From assembly GCA_945867255.1 (NCBI GenBank), contig CAMBHV010000073.1, positions 1 through 6,875 of the forward strand: a stretch of 6,875 nt of DNA, in the 5' to 3' direction. The notes under the pieces are model-generated. The model was not told the DNA's origin and did no database searches. It saw only the letters and a list, made by a program, of their open reading frames with translations. How positions within the stretch are numbered: the first letter of the stretch is position 1; each line of letters begins with the position of its first letter. The stretch is from an uncultured Clostridia bacterium (GTDB lineage Bacteria > Bacillota > Clostridia > Oscillospirales > Ruminococcaceae). Shown piece by piece: positions 1 through 5,334 of the stretch. A program made the translations under genes and the position numbers.

Positions 1-15
1 ACAAGAACGCGCAGC

Positions 16-105
16 CACAGATTGAAAATCTGTGTTCCAAGGGGGCTTGGGGGACCTCCCTCAACAAGCGCGTGGGGCTATCTGGATAGCCACAGGCATC
101 GCTTG
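16..105. other. Cluster of hairpins, possible mobile-element oriT
   Basis: Four inverted repeats lie almost end to end. CACAGATT/AATCTGTG (16-23 and 27-34) has a 3-base loop. CCAAG/CTTGG (37-41 and 46-50) has a GGGG loop. GGCTAT/ATAGCC (76-81 and 86-91) has a CTGG loop. The last is enclosed by an outer pair, CAAGCG/CGCTTG (65-70 and 100-105). No convincing gene covers the stretch. Nested inverted repeats followed by a short GC-rich motif are common at transfer origins of conjugative and mobilizable elements, which is the inference here, but no relaxase gene is in view. It could equally be ordinary intergenic structure or the tail of a gene entering from the left. Confidence 0.3.
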
Positions 106-111
106 CTAGTC

Positions 112-131
112 TTATCGGAAATTTCTGATAA
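112..131. repeat. 20-base near-perfect palindrome
   Basis: TTATCGGAAATTTCTGATAA reads the same on both strands except for one G/T pair (117 and 126). It lies 33 bases past the stop codon of the minus-strand operon. No T-run follows it in the direction of the operon, so it does not look like an intrinsic terminator. It may be a protein-binding site or part of the hairpin cluster to its left. Nothing else is seen between 132 and 164. Confidence 0.45.
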
Positions 132-164
132 CCAAATTTATCCCTTGTGCATTTGATTTGTTAT

Positions 165-752
165 TTATGAGGTATGAAGGATGATGGATTTCTTTACTGG
201 ATACAGCGAAAAAACGATCTGCGTGGTCTCATTTTCCAGATTTTCATATTCGTTTTCATTCCAGTCGTATTCAATGATCTGATATGGAATTGTTAGTTCA
301 ATATCATGTCCTGGAAGCATTGTGCCTGCCGTTGGTTTGTCGGGGTTTAATAATTGAAACAGGGGGATGTAACACATATAAGTACAAGTGTAATTTCCCA
401 ACTGTAATAGCATTTGGCCAGCAAAATCGACATCGACATTTTGCTCTGATACGTTTTTTGCATACATTGTAAATACAATGATTTTTGAATGAAGGCCGTA
501 TGCCTTTACATGGAGAGGGTCTATATTAAATTGTTTGCAGAATTCATCTTCACTAAGTACAGCATAATCCGAAAGCGTGTATTCCACACCATTGTGAAAA
601 ACAGGCTCATTCAGTGAATGCGTATCCAAAACCGGAGCCGGGCACTCAGCATTCACGACATGAAATCTCCATACAAAAACGGAAGCAATTACTACAATAA
701 CGAGAAAGGCGGAAATTACTTTTCTAAGGCGATTACTTTTGACTGCCCGCAT
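165..752 (-). CDS. Membrane-anchored extracytoplasmic protein, DUF5028-like
   Basis: This is a 195-residue protein with a basic N-terminus (RAVKSNRLRK), one hydrophobic span at about residues 11-28, and a polar remainder expected outside the cell. It has four cysteines after the span (37, 72, 123, 127). The middle (about 88-160) has the alternating pattern of a beta-sandwich domain, and the tail ends in a SLYPVKK motif. From memory this layout resembles the DUF5028 family, small anchored proteins of unknown function found beside ABC transporters in Clostridia; a profile search was not possible. The start is fixed by a strong GAGGAGGG site (759-766) inside the end of the ATPase gene, so the two genes overlap by 37 bases. 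As the last gene of the operon it is probably an accessory to the transporter, perhaps in ligand sensing or self-protection (inference). Confidence 0.8.
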   Translation of the reverse strand: MRAVKSNRLRKVISAFLVIVVIASVFVWRFHVVNAECPAPVLDTHSLNEPVFHNGVEYTLSDYAVLSEDEFCKQFNIDPLHVKAYGLHSKIIVFTMYAKNVSEQNVDVDFAGQMLLQLGNYTCTYMCYIPLFQLLNPDKPTAGTMLPGHDIELTIPYQIIEYDWNENEYENLENETTQIVFSLYPVKKSIILHTS

Positions 753-1372
753 AATTTTCCCTCCTCAAGAAAAATCACAGTATCGGCTAGCTGGTATAAT
801 TCTTCGGTATCGTGGCATGTAAGAATAATTAATGCCCCCCGCTCCTTCTCGTGGTGTAAAAGATTGCTTATTTGGGGAACGCCTTTTTCGTCAATTGCAT
901 TAATAGGTTCATCCAGAAGAATCAGTTTTGGGTGTTCCATAATGGCACAGGCGATTCCTAGACGCTGTTTCATCCCTAACGAATATTTTCTATAGGTGCG
1001 TCTGTCTTTGGGATCGAGGCCAACGGCAAGTAGTGCTTCATCTATCTGTTCCCGTGGTGTGCCACCTTTCAAACTTGCAAGAAGCTCTAGGTTTTTCCTG
1101 CCTGTATAACCGGGAAGAAAAGCAGGGTTTTCAATCAACACACCAATGCTTTCCGGTGAGGAAATGTCTTTGTGCAGAACTTTGCCATCCCAAACAACGG
1201 AACCGTCTGATAATCGAATCAATCCGGCGATAGCGCGCATCAACATGGTTTTCCCGCTTCCATTTTTTCCTTTGATTCCATATATATGACCGGAGGATAG
1301 GGATAGAGAAATGTCGTCTAGCACGGTCACGCCCTTTATCTTTTTTGTGACGTGGCTCAGTTCGAGAATCAT
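716..1372 (-). CDS. ABC transporter ATP-binding protein, BcrA/LanF type
   Basis: This is a 218-residue nucleotide-binding subunit that would power the two permeases encoded just upstream. It has Walker A GKNGSGKT (35-42), signature YSLGMKQR (130-137), Walker B LILLDEP (150-156), D-loop NAID (158-161) and switch histidine H187. The position normally held by the Q-loop glutamine is glutamate (IENPAF, E81). This 'E-loop' is described for LanF ATPases of lantibiotic-immunity transporters and is also usual in BcrA-like bacitracin-resistance ATPases. A longer reading frame runs back to 1459, but those 29 residues overlap the permease gene and look unlike protein. The ATG at 1372 has AGAGGGTGA about 8 bases upstream, overlapping the permease stop codon. 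Length and motifs are normal, so the subunit should be active. Its substrate is unknown; a peptide or antibiotic is the likeliest guess. Confidence 0.95.
   Translation of the reverse strand: MILELSHVTKKIKGVTVLDDISLSLSSGHIYGIKGKNGSGKTMLMRAIAGLIRLSDGSVVWDGKVLHKDISSPESIGVLIENPAFLPGYTGRKNLELLASLKGGTPREQIDEALLAVGLDPKDRRTYRKYSLGMKQRLGIACAIMEHPKLILLDEPINAIDEKGVPQISNLLHHEKERGALIILTCHDTEELYQLADTVIFLEEGKLCGQSKVIALEK
759..766 (-). promoter_or_regulatory. Ribosome binding site embedded in the ATPase gene
   Basis: GAGGAGGG on the minus strand lies 6 bases before the ATG at 752-750. It is made from the ATPase codons for the Glu-Glu-Gly of its C-terminal FLEEGK motif, so the two proteins are translationally coupled and the start at 752 is well supported. 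Confidence 0.8.
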
Positions 1373-1380
1373 ATTGTTAT

Positions 1381-2208
1381 TCACCCTCTTACTAATAGAT
1401 CTTTTTTGGGCAATACGGTGAGACCAACTACAAGGCTGACAAAGATGACGCATAGGCAAACCGTAACGGTCTGCTGAAAAGTAGTGCCAGAACCTTCAAA
1501 CGAATAGGAACGCAATAACATTGTGTGACTTGTGAATAGAAGCGGTGAATCCGAAAACGCACCAGCAATCACAAGTGACAACAGAACGAAAAATGCAAAC
1601 CATGCATTCGTTAATAATTCAATAACTTGCTGAAGCAATCCCATTGCAGCCCATACAAAAAATGGAGTTAAAAGCAACGTAAAAATCTGAATACCTTCTT
1701 GACCAGGCCAAGGTTCAATGGCCGGAAGCGCAAGTCCCATATAATCGCTTGGAGATAAACCTGCCTGGACGATAAAAGAGAAGCCAGCTGTTATCATGAA
1801 GGCTGTGAAGCTGTACAAAATAGAGACAAATAGGCAAAATGCACTATGCGCATACCACCAAATTCTTCGCTTGGGAAGCCTTGTAAATAATTCGTATCCG
1901 TATGCACCCAAGCAACTCTCTGTAGTTCCACCGAGTGATATGAGCAACAGTAAATGCTGCATCAGATATACGATAGGAATCTGAAACGTATTTGCTCTGT
2001 CTGGTATAAACGGGTAAGTCCCTTCAAAAGAATGGGCAAGTTGATCCCAAAACGACGGTGTAACTCGGCTTTCGGGGAAATTCTGCAGATATAATTGGCT
2101 ATAATAGGAAAAGTCGGATGCAATAAAAATCAGTGCAACCCCAATTACCAAAACAAGTAAGCGCGTTCGATGAATTTGCAGCTCCAGTCGTAATGCTCTA
2201 AAAAACAT
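1381..2208 (-). CDS. ABC-2 type permease subunit (second)
   Basis: This is a 275-residue integral membrane protein with about six hydrophobic spans, near residues 16-33, 77-94, 119-146, 174-194, 202-219 and 247-266. After span 2 comes the cytoplasmic stretch ending LFTRLPKRRIWWYA (about 107-120). It resembles the coupling helix followed by a '(S/K)R-x-x-W/Y' element through which ABC-2 and LanE/LanG permeases contact their ATPase. The ATG at 2208 overlaps the end of the preceding permease gene by 11 bases and is served by GAGGAA about 5 bases upstream, within that gene. The stop overlaps the ribosome site of the ATPase gene. It most likely pairs with the other permease as a heterodimer. The substrate cannot be read from sequence. 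Confidence 0.88.
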   Translation of the reverse strand: MFFRALRLELQIHRTRLLVLVIGVALIFIASDFSYYSQLYLQNFPESRVTPSFWDQLAHSFEGTYPFIPDRANTFQIPIVYLMQHLLLLISLGGTTESCLGAYGYELFTRLPKRRIWWYAHSAFCLFVSILYSFTAFMITAGFSFIVQAGLSPSDYMGLALPAIEPWPGQEGIQIFTLLLTPFFVWAAMGLLQQVIELLTNAWFAFFVLLSLVIAGAFSDSPLLFTSHTMLLRSYSFEGSGTTFQQTVTVCLCVIFVSLVVGLTVLPKKDLLVRG

Positions 2209-3031
2209 CTCGATTCCTCACACAAGAAAAAGCACATAAGCCAACGGACAAAAGAAGTATGAAAATAGCTTCCAGACACATAACGGTACTGGAGAGGGCA
2301 ATGCCGACATAAGGAGTTATGATGAAATCTGGCCGGTAAATAGTTAGCCCTAAGAAATCAAAGAGATATGTCAACGCGTAAAAAAGCACGGTAGGCCCAA
2401 TCAATGCAAAGAAAGCGTTTCTAACAAGGCCAGCTACAAAGATCGAAACGGAAGCAAATGCAGCAAGGAAAACAGCGTCAAACAAATTGTACAAAATCAA
2501 ATAGGCCAGCGGATGCTGTGCATAAAAAGATGCGCCGACATGTCCAACCGTCATTAGTGGAAATGAAAAAGATGCAATTTCAGGCGGAAGAACCGGCAAA
2601 AACATCATACTGAAAAGCATTTGGCCCGTCGTTGCAAACATAACGACTAAAAAAGCCCCAATAAAGACTGTAATGTACCGTGATGCGTAAATAATTTGAC
2701 GGGATGTCTTGATCGCTAAGTTTTTGATATATCCTGTGCGCAAGTCCTGCGCTAAAGCAGCTCCATACGGTAGAGTTGTGAGAAATGGTAGAAGAGCGAA
2801 GAGGAGTGTGGACGGAAGAGTCACGCCATCAGCACTGATGCATCCATTGTAAACGGAGTAGGGATAACTATAGGCGATTGTCTGATTTTGCAACGCTTCC
2901 AGGCTGCGATAATGTTCATGTACATTTAGCCCCAAACACCAGATTCCCAATAGCGCACTCAGGATAAGTGCTGCTTTGAATGCAAAGCCGTGTATCATAC
3001 GGTATAAGTCCAATCGGAGCATATTTTTCAT
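2198..3031 (-). CDS. ABC-2 type permease subunit (first)
   Basis: This is a 277-residue membrane protein with about six spans, near residues 17-36, 73-93, 113-145, 175-203, 205-228 and 245-268. Between spans 2 and 3 it carries ALAQDLRTGYIKNLAIKTSR (about 92-111), a clear ABC-2 coupling element of the form D-x-x-x-G-x-I-K-N-x-x-x-K-x-x-R. The start was chosen at the ATG at 3031, because AAGGTGA lies 5 bases ahead of it. A GTG at 3040 in the same frame would sit on top of that ribosome site. The AAGGTGA also contains the lipoprotein stop codon, so the genes are tightly coupled. Two different permeases with one ATPase is the subunit make-up of LanFEG and some BcrAB-like immunity exporters; export of a peptide is the inferred role. 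Confidence 0.9.
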   Translation of the reverse strand: MKNMLRLDLYRMIHGFAFKAALILSALLGIWCLGLNVHEHYRSLEALQNQTIAYSYPYSVYNGCISADGVTLPSTLLFALLPFLTTLPYGAALAQDLRTGYIKNLAIKTSRQIIYASRYITVFIGAFLVVMFATTGQMLFSMMFLPVLPPEIASFSFPLMTVGHVGASFYAQHPLAYLILYNLFDAVFLAAFASVSIFVAGLVRNAFFALIGPTVLFYALTYLFDFLGLTIYRPDFIITPYVGIALSSTVMCLEAIFILLLSVGLCAFSCVRNRDVF

Positions 3032-3036
3032 TGCAA

Positions 3037-3843
3037 TCACCTTTTTTCTAATGTGGGCAGTTTGATATAGATGTTATCACAATCGAACATATCTTCAGTC
3101 CAAGCCTGCGCGTTCAGATAAATTGGAGAGTAAGTTAAAAAGCCTGAACCGACTTCGAAGGCAACGGTGTACGTTTCCGATTGACCAATTGCAAGCGATA
3201 CTTTTGAATAATCAGAATTGTGCGGGTGAGGGTCACTCACATGATCTTGGTAACACATTTCACAGCTTTGAACATAGCAATCTACAGAAAATGCATTAAC
3301 TGACATGGCATTAAGAAATAAGATTCCCTCTGTGTTACTGTTATTCTTTACATTAATTTTCATGAAAATATAGACTGGATCTTTTGGATATGTTGAAAGT
3401 TCATAATCATTGTTTATCATGTTGTCAGTTGAGTCTTCATACCAAACGTCTTGTAGAGTAAAAGTGGCTCCCATAGAGTCCCAGCTAGAATCAACACCTT
3501 CCAAAACATGGCCCTCATCCAATGCAAATTGATATTCTTCCGAATCATATTGCTGGAGAGGATCATCAACATCTTCATTTGCGAGTTCTTCAATACTATA
3601 ACATTTCAAATTTGGCGTATTACCAAACTGGGCATCAACCGAAGTAACATCAATTGTGTCGGATGGGGCAGAGTTGGCTGTACTGGAATGATCAGATGCG
3701 GAACCTGCATTTTCGGATATAGGGGGTAGATCCGATGTATTTGGCAAATTACTGGATGGATTTCCTGTGCATGCACAAAAAGAAAAACACACGCCAAGCA
3801 AAAGCGCACTCATTTTACACAAATGATATTTTCTTTCCACCAT
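3037..3843 (-). CDS. Secreted lipoprotein, DUF5027-like
   Basis: This is a 268-residue protein with a lipoprotein signal: basic start (VERKYHLCK), hydrophobic core (about 11-22) and a lipobox F-C-A-C with Cys25 as the lipidated residue. Phe at -3 is unusual. A Ser/Thr/Pro/Asn-rich linker follows (about 26-65), then an acidic stretch (84-112) and a C-terminal beta-rich domain (about 118-262). That domain has further cysteines at 189, 194, 197 and 255. The QSETYTVAFEV and SPIYLNA pattern resembles my recollection of the DUF5027 lipoprotein family and the broader Ig-like DUF4352 type; this was not checked. The reading frame extends back to a TTG at 3870, but the ATG at 3843 is preferred because it gives a normal signal peptide and has GGGAG about 11 bases upstream. 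Lying directly ahead of the permeases, it is probably a cell-surface partner of the transporter, binding its substrate or giving immunity (inference). Confidence 0.85.
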   Translation of the reverse strand: MVERKYHLCKMSALLLGVCFSFCACTGNPSSNLPNTSDLPPISENAGSASDHSSTANSAPSDTIDVTSVDAQFGNTPNLKCYSIEELANEDVDDPLQQYDSEEYQFALDEGHVLEGVDSSWDSMGATFTLQDVWYEDSTDNMINNDYELSTYPKDPVYIFMKINVKNNSNTEGILFLNAMSVNAFSVDCYVQSCEMCYQDHVSDPHPHNSDYSKVSLAIGQSETYTVAFEVGSGFLTYSPIYLNAQAWTEDMFDCDNIYIKLPTLEKR

Positions 3844-3875
3844 AAGATATGATTCTCCCGTCCTGTTCAAATTAT

Positions 3876-3930
3876 AAAAATCAAGGCAACCCCTATCCAG
3901 CTATTACACGGTTCGATAGGGGTCACCTTG
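3876..3930 (-). terminator. Hairpin terminator or attenuator after the secreted-protein gene
   Basis: ACCCCTATC (3889-3897) pairs with GATAGGGGT (3915-3923). The stem continues after a 2-base mismatch through CAAGG/CCTTG (3882-3886 and 3926-3930), giving a 14-pair interrupted stem around a 17-base loop. Read on the minus strand it is followed by ATTTTTAT. It lies between the secreted-protein stop (3997) and the lipoprotein start (3843), and no convincing promoter is seen after it. It therefore probably ends most transcripts and lets a minority read through into the transporter genes. Confidence 0.75.
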
Positions 3931-3955
3931 TTCATAACTTACTTGTGTCATAGTT

Positions 3956-3983
3956 TCTGTACAGAGAACCAAGCTGTCTGTAC
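3956..3983. repeat. TCTGTAC direct repeat, 21-base spacing
   Basis: TCTGTAC occurs at 3956-3962 and again at 3977-3983, exactly 21 bases apart (two helical turns). The first copy is part of a 10-base palindrome TCTGTACAGA. It lies in the 3' untranslated stretch of the secreted-protein gene, so a role in promoter control is doubtful. Confidence 0.3.
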
Positions 3984-3996
3984 GATTACAAAAAGG

Positions 3997-4470
3997 TCAA
4001 ATCTGAACAACTCCAGATTGGGGAACACTGTCGGGACTCCATTCGCCGCGCATGGTTACAGCTTTAGGAGTTTTGAAACTCAGCGCTGCCCACGTGTAAC
4101 CATTTTCCTTTACACTATTATAGATAAAGTACTGAGTTCCAACACTCATGTATCTATTAGAAGGTTCAGCAGAATTGCAGAAGGCCCAGTTACTAGTAGG
4201 ATTTTCGGAGTATCCGCCACGTGCATTAACATATGCATAAGTAACGGAACTGTTAGAGGTGTGCTGAATTTGACAGTAGATGGAAGTGGTATTATCCTTT
4301 TTCCCTGCTTTATTCATCAATGCTTGACCAGTTGAATTGACAGTTGTAAAACGGAAGCTTCGGTTATCAGATGTTGCTGATGCACCCAAAGACACAAAAA
4401 CAGAAAGCATCATCGCGAGCAGCAGCGCCAACGCGATCTTCGCCAAGTTTGTTTTCTTTGCGGTATCCAT
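3997..4470 (-). CDS. Small secreted protein, possibly DUF2712-like
   Basis: This is a 157-residue protein with a classical signal peptide: basic MDTAKKTNLAK, a hydrophobic core at about 12-29, and a likely signal peptidase I site after A-S-A (30-32). The mature part of about 125 residues is rich in Ser, Thr, Asn and aromatic residues. It has two cysteines (C66, C98) that could form one disulfide, and ends with a GEWSPDSVPQSG segment (142-153). No catalytic motif is seen. The pattern reminds me of the DUF2712 family of Firmicutes secreted proteins, function unknown; this is recollection, not a search. The start is set by GGAGG (4478-4482) 7 bases before the ATG; a frame extension to 4530 starts with TTG and has no ribosome site. 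The gene has its own strong promoter and is followed by a terminator, so it should be the most abundant product. A secreted effector, bacteriocin-like protein or transporter substrate are all possible. Confidence 0.88.
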   Translation of the reverse strand: MDTAKKTNLAKIALALLLAMMLSVFVSLGASATSDNRSFRFTTVNSTGQALMNKAGKKDNTTSIYCQIQHTSNSSVTYAYVNARGGYSENPTSNWAFCNSAEPSNRYMSVGTQYFIYNSVKENGYTWAALSFKTPKAVTMRGEWSPDSVPQSGVVQI

Positions 4471-4549
4471 AACTTTTCCTCCAATCATTATTTGTTTGGT
4501 GAACAGAATGCATGAGATGGAAGTTAACAAAATTGTCTGCGGATATCAG

Positions 4550-4557
4550 CCCTCCTT
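4550..4557 (-). promoter_or_regulatory. Orphan Shine-Dalgarno sequence in the leader
   Basis: AAGGAGGG on the minus strand is an excellent ribosome site, but no ATG, GTG or TTG lies at a usable distance. The next in-frame TTG (4530) is about 20 bases on. It sits in the ~160-base leader of the secreted-protein mRNA and could be a ribosome standby site, a relic of a lost leader peptide, or chance. Confidence 0.35.
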
Positions 4558-4578
4558 CTTTGGTGAAATTAGGTGAAG

Positions 4579-4598
4579 TATCTTCTGGCCAGAAGATA
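4579..4598. repeat. Perfect 20-base palindrome in the leader
   Basis: TATCTTCTGGCCAGAAGATA is identical on both strands. It lies about 35-55 bases after the predicted transcription start of the secreted-protein gene. It could be an operator for a dimeric repressor (the neighbouring Xre protein is a candidate) or an RNA hairpin with 8 pairs and a GGCC loop. No U-run follows, so it is not a terminator. Confidence 0.55.
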
Positions 4599-4639
4599 AA
4601 GGATGCCAAGATTGAATAGAAACTTTTCATGTTGAGGCA

Positions 4640-4668
4640 AGTATACCCGTAAAGCATTGGGCTGTCCA
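4640..4668 (-). promoter_or_regulatory. Promoter of the secreted-protein operon
   Basis: Minus strand: -35 TGGACA (4668-4663), 17-base spacer, -10 TATACT (4645-4640). Each hexamer is one base from the sigma-70/SigA consensus. Transcription should start near 4633, giving a leader of about 160 bases before the ATG at 4470. An inverted repeat lies just upstream of the -35, where an activator would bind. Confidence 0.75.
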
Positions 4669-4681
4669 GTAATTTTGCCTA

Positions 4682-4710
4682 TTTGCATGAAAAAGTGCGC
4701 CATATGCAAA
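4682..4710. promoter_or_regulatory. Inverted repeat upstream of the -35, candidate activator site
   Basis: TTTGCAT (4682-4688) and ATGCAAA (4704-4710) are perfect inverted copies separated by 15 bases, with 22 bases between centres (two helical turns). The element ends 14 bases before the -35 hexamer, roughly -50 to -78 from the transcription start. That is a usual place for a response-regulator site. Known LytTR sites are mostly direct repeats with a GTT core, which is absent, so the binding protein is uncertain. Confidence 0.4.
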
Positions 4711-4741
4711 AAACGACCTGATGTGAATCAGGTCGTTTTTT
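4708..4741. terminator. Strong bidirectional intrinsic terminator
   Basis: ACGACCTGAT (4713-4722) pairs perfectly with ATCAGGTCGT (4727-4736) around a GTGA loop. Runs of A on the left and T on the right give a U-tract on either strand. On the minus strand it follows the Xre-type gene (stop at 4778) and insulates it from the promoter at 4668. Confidence 0.9.
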
Positions 4742-4777
4742 CTATGATCGGCGTATGAAGAAGCACATAACGGAATA

Positions 4778-5133
4778 TCAATGAACGAATTGCTCGATTA
4801 TCCGTGCTAAAAGCTCCTGCTGTTGTCTGGTTAACTTGGGGTTATGGTTGGCTGGACGAGCAAGTTCTTGAATCAATTCGGTAACAAGTTCGATTTGTTC
4901 TTCCTTTAGCCCCTTCACAGATATAACGTTTGCTTTTTCGCCACATGCCAGGTAATCAAGAGAGACGTTCAGGACATCAGCCAGAGACTCCGCCACTGAC
5001 AGAGAAGGAATTCCCATATCGTTTTCGTAGTTGCCCAATGTAGAACTGGAAATTTGAACTTTCTGAGCCAATTCAATCTGAGATACCCACGCGATTTGCG
5101 CAGCTTTAACAGCCGCTTACTGAAATCAAACAT
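4778..5133 (-). pseudogene. Xre-family HTH regulator, frameshifted
   Basis: Two reading frames together encode a Cro/C1-type DNA-binding protein of about 118 residues. The first frame starts at the ATG at 5133, behind GGAGG, and gives MFDFSKRLLKLRKSRG. The second continues VSQIELAQKVQISSSTLGNYEN and reads on through SLSVAESLADVLNVSLDYL, the rest of a HTH_3 domain, to an acidic/Gln-rich helical tail. The frames join at the GGG run at 5086-5088 (CCC on the plus strand). One extra G there would restore a textbook 'LRKSRGVSQIELAQKV' sequence. So one base appears lost in a short G-run: a real inactivating mutation, phase variation or an assembly error. A start at a TTG (5071) would lack helix 1 and part of the HTH and is unlikely. 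If intact, it would probably be a repressor of this locus. Confidence 0.8.
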
Positions 5134-5156
5134 ACCAGCCCAGCCTCCTGTAACCT

Positions 5157-5171
5157 GTACAATTATTGTAC
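5157..5171. promoter_or_regulatory. Candidate operator between divergent genes
   Basis: GTACAAT-T-ATTGTAC is a perfect 7+7 base inverted repeat with a single central base. It sits between the Xre ribosome site (about 5144-5148) and the -35 of the plus-strand promoter at 5175. Xre/C1-type repressors bind such sites, so autoregulation and control of the kinase-regulator genes is a reasonable inference. Confidence 0.55.
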
Positions 5172-5174
5172 TGT

Positions 5175-5203
5175 TTGACAGGGGCAAAATATTGGAATAC
5201 TAT
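5175..5203 (+). promoter_or_regulatory. Promoter P1 for the response regulator
   Basis: -35 TTGACA (5175-5180) is perfect; a 17-base spacer leads to TACTAT (5198-5203), a 4-of-6 match to the -10 consensus. AT-rich TATATATGAT follows. It is flanked by two inverted repeats, suggesting repression. It would give a leader of about 125 bases. Confidence 0.55.
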
Positions 5204-5217
5204 ATATGATAATTCCA
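5193..5217. repeat. Inverted repeat bracketing the P1 -10 box
   Basis: TGGAAT (5193-5198) and ATTCCA (5212-5217) are inverted copies 13 bases apart, and the -10 box of P1 falls at the left half-site. A bound protein here would block P1, but the half-sites are short and chance is possible. Confidence 0.35.
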
Positions 5218-5244
5218 TATTTTTAAGGGATTTTCGTCTGCGAT

Positions 5245-5273
5245 TTGACAGAAAGGTTTTTTGGGACTATGGT
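5245..5273 (+). promoter_or_regulatory. Possible second promoter P2 for the response regulator
   Basis: A second perfect TTGACA (5245-5250) is followed after 17 bases by TATGGT (5268-5273), a 4-of-6 match. The two TTTGACAG copies lie 70 bases apart. Transcription from here would give a leader of about 55 bases before the start at 5335. Confidence 0.45.
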
Positions 5274-5334
5274 GAGAAAGACTCTTGTGCATCTGATGAC
5301 TGATGTTTGGACAGTTTATAAGGAGGATCGACAT

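Noticed and set aside
3..89. Open plus-strand frame (KNAQPQIENL... to a TAG at 87) entering from the left edge
   Set aside because: It is only 28 codons without a start in view, coincides with the hairpin cluster, and matches no family I recognise; it may be chance or the tail of a gene outside the window.
1373..1459. N-terminal extension of the ABC ATPase (29 residues)
   Set aside because: It overlaps the permease gene, is unlike ABC proteins, and the ATG at 1372 has a good ribosome site.
4367..4657. 96-residue minus-strand open frame across the leader and the start of the secreted-protein gene
   Set aside because: It has no ribosome site at its start, its second half is an out-of-frame shadow of the signal peptide, and it reads across the leader palindrome.
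5311..5319. ACAGTTTAT, a full match to one LytTR half-site
   Set aside because: No second copy lies about 21 bases away, and it sits next to the ribosome site of the regulator itself, so it is probably chance.
5245..5334. Upstream extension of the response regulator to a TTG at 5245
   Set aside because: The 30 extra residues do not belong to a receiver domain, the TTG is part of a candidate -35 box, and AAGGAGG precedes the ATG at 5335.
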